Positions 22,923 to 27,461 of a DNA stretch of 27,461 nt are shown here, one piece after another (the stretch's first letter is position 1; the number at the start of each line of letters is the position of its first letter). A program made the position numbers and the translations under genes. Under the pieces are notes generated by a model. It had not been told where the DNA came from and ran no database searches. It saw only the letters and a list, made by a program, of their open reading frames with translations. Source of the stretch: a virus; the IMG/VR virus record IMGVR_UViG_3300024327_000031, positions 1 to 27,461 of that record, one strand, 5' to 3'.

Positions 22923-23255
22923 TTAAAGCCAAGAAGGCTGTGAGTCACGATTAATGTGATCTTCTGTGACGATATATTTATCTAAATTATTTTTATATTT
23001 ATTATAGAATTCTTCTGTGCATCTAAGATTTGCAAAGAACCCGTGATAATATTTTTTATGTTCGATAATATGTCCTCTTGCATGATACCTAGCAGGCGAC
23101 TTAATTAACTTTGAAAATGGATTTAAATCATATTCTGCAGCTGCAATACACCATCTTTCTTTTTTTGTATTAACATCTTTCTCAGTTAAAAATGGAAGAT
23201 ATGTCAATAAATCTAATTCTCCACGGGTACTTCTTAAAAGAAACTCTTTCCTCAT
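22923..23255 (-). CDS. Hypothetical 110-residue protein with its own late promoter
   Basis: I do not recognise this protein. It is mixed alpha/beta and rich in Lys, Tyr and His, with a central KSPARYHARGHIIEHKKYYH stretch; it is not fibre-like, unlike its neighbours. AAGGGAATT precedes the ATG and an exact TATAAATA lies 30 bases upstream, directly after a strong terminator, so it is the first gene of a late transcript. Being placed between two fibre genes suggests a fibre assembly chaperone or modification enzyme, but this is only inference. Confidence 0.65.
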   Translation of the reverse strand: MRKEFLLRSTRGELDLLTYLPFLTEKDVNTKKERWCIAAAEYDLNPFSKLIKSPARYHARGHIIEHKKYYHGFFANLRCTEEFYNKYKNNLDKYIVTEDHINRDSQPSWL

Positions 23256-23285
23256 TGTTTAATTCCCTTTTTAATTGTTATCAAG

Positions 23286-23293
23286 TATTTATA
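23286..23293 (-). promoter_or_regulatory. T4-type late promoter before the 110-residue gene
   Basis: Exact TATAAATA on the minus strand, five bases past the terminator stem and 30 bases before the start codon. The pairing of terminator and promoter resets transcription between the large fibre and the smaller fibre genes. Confidence 0.8.
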
Positions 23294-23298
23294 AGGTC

Positions 23299-23331
23299 AA
23301 AATAGGGGGATAATAAATATCCCCCTATTTT
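23299..23331 (-). terminator. Strong hairpin terminator after the 1036-residue fibre gene
   Basis: A perfect 14-base stem: AAAATAGGGGGATA (23299-23312) pairs with TATCCCCCTATTTT (23318-23331) around a five-base loop. It ends in T-runs on both strands, so it could work in either direction. It begins four bases after the fibre stop codon. Confidence 0.9.
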
Positions 23332-23335
23332 TAAA

Positions 23336-26300
23336 TTAACCGAGAGCAATTGCCATTGTAACAGCTGTTGGATCAGACTCAACCATAGCAGGTGCTGCCC
23401 AAACTCCATCACCTCTTAGGAATGTAGAGTTACTAGCAGTTCCTGTTGCTGACAACATTGTAGGTGTAACGACACCAGCTGCGATTGAAGCATTTGCAAC
23501 TGTACCTGATAACATTCCACCGACTGCTGTTGTTCCAACATTGGTTGAATCAGCTGCCCATGAAGGATCGTTTGCACCCATTGTGAGAACTTGACCAGAA
23601 GAACCTTTTGCCAATCGAGCATAATCCGTTCCATTGTAATAAAGGATATCACCACGAGCATCACTACCCATTGCAATCTTCGCACCCGTTACAGCATTGT
23701 CTTGAAGTTCTGCAACCGTGATTGCATTGTTGGCAATGTCTTCAGCAACGATAACATCTGCTGCAATCATTGCTGTTGTAATGGTATTGTTAGGAATCGT
23801 AATGTTAGAAATCGTACCCGTAACATCACCACCAACTGCTGCATCACCGATAGTTGTATCAGTATCATCAATGAATGACAATACACCAGCACCATTGGTA
23901 GAAAGTACTTGACCATTTGTACCGTCTGTTACTGCAAGTTTTCCAATTGTGATTTGATTATCAGCAACTTTAGTTGTAGTTATTGCATTTGATTGTATGT
24001 TTGTGTTACTAACTGATAATCCTGCAAGCTTACCATTTGTTATTGCACCATTAGCAATTTTTGGTTCGGTAACATTCAAATCAACAATACTTGCTGTTAC
24101 TACTGCGTTTGAAGCAAGTTTATCAGCAGTTACTGCATCATTGATAAGTTTAGTTTCCGTTACCGCATTAGATTTGATATGGTTAGCATCAACTGCGCGC
24201 AATGTATCATTAGAAGCATGGTCAGCCAATTTAGTAGATGTTACTGCATCGTTATTAAGTTTGTCTGTTGTAACATTCAAATCAACAATACTTGCTGTTA
24301 CTACTGCGTTTGAATCAAGTTTAGCAGCAGTTACTGCATCATCAGCAAGTTCAGCAGTATCAACTGCGAGTGCAACAATCTGTGCATTTGAAACAGAACC
24401 AGATAAATCACCACCAACTGCGGAAGCAGCAACATTTGTTGGGTCAGTAATAAAAGATAGAACACCAGAACCGTCCGTTGATAGAATCTGTCCTGCTGAA
24501 CCATCAGTAACACTCAATTCAGTTATACCAACTGAATTTTGATTTATTTCAGTTGCTGTGATTGAATTAGCAGCAATCTCATTTGCACCAATTGCATTTG
24601 CAGCAATTTGAATATTGGAAACTGTACCTGTAACATCACCACCAACTACTGTACCACCAACGTCTGTAGAATCTGCAGCCCATGAAGGTGCAGTTGCACC
24701 ACCATTCATAGTAAGTACTTGACCAGCTGTACCTTTAGCAAGTCTTACCCAATCAGCACCATCGTAGTACATTGTGTCACCAGTTGCTTCACTTGCAAGT
24801 GAAATCTTAGTACCATCAACAGCATTGGTAGCAATCTTAGAACCTATAACTGCATTGTCTTGGAGTTCTGAAACCGTGATTGCATTAGCAGCAATGTCTT
24901 CAGCAACGATAACATCAAGACCTAAATGTGCTGATGTAATAGAGTTAGCAGCAATTTCTGTTCCACCAACTGCACCAGCACCAATCAATGCTTGTGTGAT
25001 CTGATCGTTACCAATATTTCCTGTTTGAATTGTACCAGCAGCAATGTCACCAGAAACAATTGTTCCATCAGCAATTTTTCCAGATGTAACAGCATCGTCA
25101 CTAAGTTTCAAGTTAGTAATAGAACCATCAATAACCTGAACAGCATTTATTGCAAGAGAATTTGAATCCTGATGCTTACGGAAAGAAAGATTTTGTAGCT
25201 CCATGTCTGTAACAACATTAGAATAAAGTCTAAAGTTTGACAACCAACCACTACCAGAAGTTAAACCAGTTCCGTGAAAAAACTTAATTGTAAATTGACT
25301 GGCTGAACTATTTGTAGGAACAGTAACAGATGTATCAGGTAGAGCAGAAGACAAACTACCATTCTGTGCCATATGAAGTCTATTAGATTTTATTGCCATA
25401 ACATTTCTAAAATCTTCATGTCTTGTATTTGTAAAACCAGAAGATAAAGGACTAGATGCCAACTGTGAAGAACCATTGGTAGTAACATTAATACTTGCAT
25501 TACTCAATAGTGAAATGTAGTTTGCATTAGTAGCATCTTGGTAATGATAGATGGGTGTAACTGTTTCAGTAGTATTCAATGGAGTTGCATCAATCCAAAT
25601 TGACATACCAACATACCAGTTCCACATATTCTCTGTATCTTCAATGTATGCAACGTCTGCTGTTCTTGTAACAGAAACAGTAGTAGTTGGGATATATGAA
25701 GTTGCATAAGCTAGTTCTTCAACTTGTGCTCCCCATAGATACATACCAGAACTAGATACAACTGTATAGTCATTAGAAACAGCATCATCAGGGCGTGATT
25801 TGAAATAAACGTCTGTAGTTGTACTTGCACCAGCTGTGAAAGATACTTGACAACGATACCAACCATTAGCATACTCTTCAATAGAAGCTGCATCAACTGT
25901 TCCACCACTAGCACCAGTTGCACCAGTTGCTAAGTTGAATACCTGTGAGTATGTTCGACCTGCACCATCATCATCTTCATTAGAAATTTCTAGAAAGTTA
26001 TGTACATTCTTTTTAGCCCAAACTGAAACTGTGTAAGAAGTTCCACTTGTAAAAGTAAAACCCTGTTGTCGAACCGCAACAATTTTATTATCACCAGAAG
26101 CACTAGCAACAACACCGTCTGCGTTTGTTGTTCCATCAGGAGACTTAACAGCATTCGTATTAACTGTTGTAGCATTTGTCAATGTTGATGTTGATGTAAT
26201 CCAAGTTGTTCCAAAATCAGCTGACTGAAGACAAGTATTGGTTGATGATTCTTCAAGTAACCAACCTCTTAATCTACCCGTATTCGCAGGATCAGAATGA

Positions 26301-26446
26301 TAATCTTGTCTAATAGTATTAGCTGCAAGCGTCTCAACCAATCCAATACTATTGATTCTTGTAGCAGAAGAACTACGGGAAAAATTCAATTGTGATGGGA
26401 CTGCACCAGTAGAATTTAATGATAAAGTACTTTTTACTGTTGACAT
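23336..26446 (-). CDS. Large tail fibre / adhesin (1036 residues)
   Basis: The N-terminal 280 residues contain a beta-sandwich of the phage 'head spike/fibre' carbohydrate-binding-like type: LNFSRSSSATRINSIG, RGWLLEESSTN, the WAKKNVHNFLEI strand, NGWYRCQVSFTA, and YLWGAQVEELAYATSYIPTT. Residues about 280-440 look like a second lectin-like domain. From about 445 to 1000 the protein is a fibre shaft of short repeats (AVTxxKLADDAVT, DNAVxGxKI) interrupted by two copies of the module RLAKGxxGQVLTM...PSWAADST. The end repeats TGTASNSTFLRGD and closes with AVTMAIALG, identical to the short protein at 22358. It has its own late promoter and terminator. It probably binds host surface sugars. Confidence 0.85.
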   Translation of the reverse strand: MSTVKSTLSLNSTGAVPSQLNFSRSSSATRINSIGLVETLAANTIRQDYHSDPANTGRLRGWLLEESSTNTCLQSADFGTTWITSTSTLTNATTVNTNAVKSPDGTTNADGVVASASGDNKIVAVRQQGFTFTSGTSYTVSVWAKKNVHNFLEISNEDDDGAGRTYSQVFNLATGATGASGGTVDAASIEEYANGWYRCQVSFTAGASTTTDVYFKSRPDDAVSNDYTVVSSSGMYLWGAQVEELAYATSYIPTTTVSVTRTADVAYIEDTENMWNWYVGMSIWIDATPLNTTETVTPIYHYQDATNANYISLLSNASINVTTNGSSQLASSPLSSGFTNTRHEDFRNVMAIKSNRLHMAQNGSLSSALPDTSVTVPTNSSASQFTIKFFHGTGLTSGSGWLSNFRLYSNVVTDMELQNLSFRKHQDSNSLAINAVQVIDGSITNLKLSDDAVTSGKIADGTIVSGDIAAGTIQTGNIGNDQITQALIGAGAVGGTEIAANSITSAHLGLDVIVAEDIAANAITVSELQDNAVIGSKIATNAVDGTKISLASEATGDTMYYDGADWVRLAKGTAGQVLTMNGGATAPSWAADSTDVGGTVVGGDVTGTVSNIQIAANAIGANEIAANSITATEINQNSVGITELSVTDGSAGQILSTDGSGVLSFITDPTNVAASAVGGDLSGSVSNAQIVALAVDTAELADDAVTAAKLDSNAVVTASIVDLNVTTDKLNNDAVTSTKLADHASNDTLRAVDANHIKSNAVTETKLINDAVTADKLASNAVVTASIVDLNVTEPKIANGAITNGKLAGLSVSNTNIQSNAITTTKVADNQITIGKLAVTDGTNGQVLSTNGAGVLSFIDDTDTTIGDAAVGGDVTGTISNITIPNNTITTAMIAADVIVAEDIANNAITVAELQDNAVTGAKIAMGSDARGDILYYNGTDYARLAKGSSGQVLTMGANDPSWAADSTNVGTTAVGGMLSGTVANASIAAGVVTPTMLSATGTASNSTFLRGDGVWAAPAMVESDPTAVTMAIALG
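24069..24314. repeat. 45-base direct repeat within the fibre shaft
   Basis: Positions 24069-24113 and 24270-24314 are identical, 201 bases (67 codons) apart, and the match continues with scattered mismatches for about 25 bases more. They encode the repeated peptide SNAVVTASIVDLNVT of the shaft. The in-frame spacing means recombination between copies would remove exactly 67 residues. Confidence 0.85.
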
Positions 26447-26489
26447 ATTATTCGATCCTTTGTTCTAAATATTTATGAGTATATGTTTG

Positions 26490-26497
26490 TATTTATA
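26490..26497 (-). promoter_or_regulatory. T4-type late promoter before the large fibre gene
   Basis: Exact TATAAATA on the minus strand, 43 bases before the ATG, in a 139-base gap. A near-match CATAAATA lies at 26477-26470, 23 bases before the ATG. AAAGGATCG serves as ribosome binding site. Confidence 0.75.
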
Positions 26498-26585
26498 ATA
26501 ATGTGTGTACTCAATTGTGTGTTAAACTTTTTTATTATTGTTGTTTGATGGTTTAGTGTTGTTGACCATTTGATTATCATACTTG

Positions 26586-27461
26586 TCACACTTGCTGTCC
26601 ACCCGATAATTCCCTACCAACAGTCAAATTCCCCACATCGGTAGCGTCACCGTCTGAGCTGAAACTAAACTTGTCTATGATATTGTAGGTAGTGTATCCA
26701 CCACTAGTATATCCGCTAACTGTCGAAGACTGCCCAGCTAAAGAATACCTACCCACCGTTAAATTACCTATGTCGGTAGCGTTATTATCAGAAGAAAAAG
26801 AAAATTTATTAATTACATTAGCCGCAGATGATTTTCCCCCCGAATTATACCCATTGGTAAATGATGATTGACCAACACCATGTTCCATCGTAATCGAAAG
26901 ATCGCCTACATCAGTGGCATCTCCATCCGAACTAAAACTAAACTTATCAATGACATTTGAACCTACGCCTCCGCAAGTATAGCCATGCGTTGGTGAGGAT
27001 TGCCCCCCACAGTACGCCCTAGAGACAGATAAATTGCCTACGTCTGTCGCATCATTATCTGCAGCAAAAGTAAATTTGTCGATAACATCCACTCCAGCGT
27101 TACCACCAGACGTATAACCATGAGTTTCATATGATTGACCCGCCATGTATCTTCTCGCAAGGGTTAAATCGGCTATGTCTGTCCCATTACCATCAGTAAT
27201 GAAACTAAATTTATCTATATCAACGACAATTCCCGCCTTCACCCCACCAGTATTGTACCCGTTAGTGGAGGACGAATTTGAAGACCCTTGTCTTGTGGCT
27301 GTAGATAAATCACCAACGTCAGTAGCGTCACCGTCTGAGCTGAAACTAAATTTATCTATTATATTATAATTACTACTAGAAATTTGCCCACCACTTGAGT
27401 AACCAGAAATTGTGCCGGGAAACGTCCAAGGCTGTACATCACCATCACCACCACCAACATT
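26586..27461 (-). CDS. Kelch-like repeat adhesin (5' end outside the window)
   Basis: The frame is open to the window edge; the GTG at 27242 is internal to the repeats and not a start. About 290 residues are visible. They contain six copies of a roughly 43-residue unit built as I-D-K-F-S-F-SSDGDATDVGNLTVGR, then GQSS, then HGYTSGG. The Gly-Gly ending and the spacing of strands resemble kelch beta-propeller blades. The array starts with SGYSSGG but lacks the preceding part of that unit, and ends at GRELSGGQQV lacking the GY..GG part, so the two ends would complete one blade. The visible N-terminal part before the array is a Gly/Asp linker (GGGDGDVQPWTFPG). A receptor-binding role is likely from the setting. 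Confidence 0.8.
   Translation of the reverse strand, partial: NVGGGDGDVQPWTFPGTISGYSSGGQISSSNYNIIDKFSFSSDGDATDVGDLSTATRQGSSNSSSTNGYNTGGVKAGIVVDIDKFSFITDGNGTDIADLTLARRYMAGQSYETHGYTSGGNAGVDVIDKFTFAADNDATDVGNLSVSRAYCGGQSSPTHGYTCGGVGSNVIDKFSFSSDGDATDVGDLSITMEHGVGQSSFTNGYNSGGKSSAANVINKFSFSSDNNATDIGNLTVGRYSLAGQSSTVSGYTSGGYTTYNIIDKFSFSSDGDATDVGNLTVGRELSGGQQV

Noticed and set aside
24069-24314. CRISPR-like direct repeats in the fibre region
   Set aside because: The repeats are in-frame coding modules of unequal length with conserved 'spacers' that are themselves repeats; not a CRISPR array.
26465-26585. 36-codon frame (MIIKWSTTLNHQ...) in the gap before the large fibre
   Set aside because: No ribosome binding site, no recognisable features, and it would overlie the late promoter; the gap is better seen as regulatory.
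27145-27242. GTG at 27242 as start of the kelch-like gene
   Set aside because: The frame stays open and the repeats continue upstream to the window edge, so this codon is an internal Val.
1-27461. tRNA genes, integrase or attachment sites
   Set aside because: No cloverleaf-type sequence, recombinase motif or transposase was seen; the gaps between genes are too short for hidden larger elements.

Overview
This window looks like a contiguous piece of a T4-like myovirus genome (Caudoviricetes), most like the marine group infecting cyanobacteria or SAR11-type bacteria. The grounds are a low-GC genome, compact head-to-tail genes, and a gene order that follows marine T4-like phages. Every convincing gene is on the minus strand, so transcription runs from high to low coordinates. 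No tRNA, integrase, transposon, CRISPR array or photosynthesis gene is visible, and no gap between genes exceeds 150 bases. The exact host cannot be read from the sequence.

In transcription order, positions 27461-18378 form an adhesin and lysis cassette. It holds a kelch-like repeat protein (cut by the window edge), a 1036-residue fibre, several smaller fibre-like proteins that trade N- and C-terminal modules, a holin-like membrane protein and a small coiled-coil protein. Positions 18362-15216 encode the neck and packaging proteins gp13, gp14, gp15 and gp16. Positions 15214-9545 encode terminase gp17, sheath gp18, tube gp19 and portal gp20. Positions 9542-5714 encode prohead core proteins, protease gp21, scaffold gp22 and major capsid protein gp23. 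Positions 5644-1 encode a staphylococcal-nuclease-like enzyme, tail terminator gp3, recombination proteins UvsY and UvsW, small zinc-ribbon or charged proteins, dUTPase, late sigma factor gp55 and the gp47 nuclease subunit. Its partner gp46 presumably lies beyond position 1.

Regulation is unusually legible. Exact TATAAATA boxes, the T4 late-promoter sequence, precede gp3, gp19, the 110-residue unknown gene and the large fibre gene, and the sigma factor that should read them (gp55) is in the same window. Three replication/recombination transcription units instead share a different promoter: a TTGTAT hexamer 17 bases from a TATNNT hexamer, with a conserved upstream box A-G/C-TT-T/C-TTCC. Four strong hairpin terminators follow gp23, gp19 and two fibre genes; two of them share the same nested architecture.

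The most interesting observations are the three-copy promoter box (one copy apparently giving a leaderless uvsY mRNA), beta-rich adhesin-type modules inserted into neck proteins gp14 and gp15 and into a fibre-region protein, pairs of adhesins sharing identical C-terminal tags, a six-unit kelch-like array whose ends appear to complete one another, and a 29-base tandem duplication that copied a gene's whole translation start.
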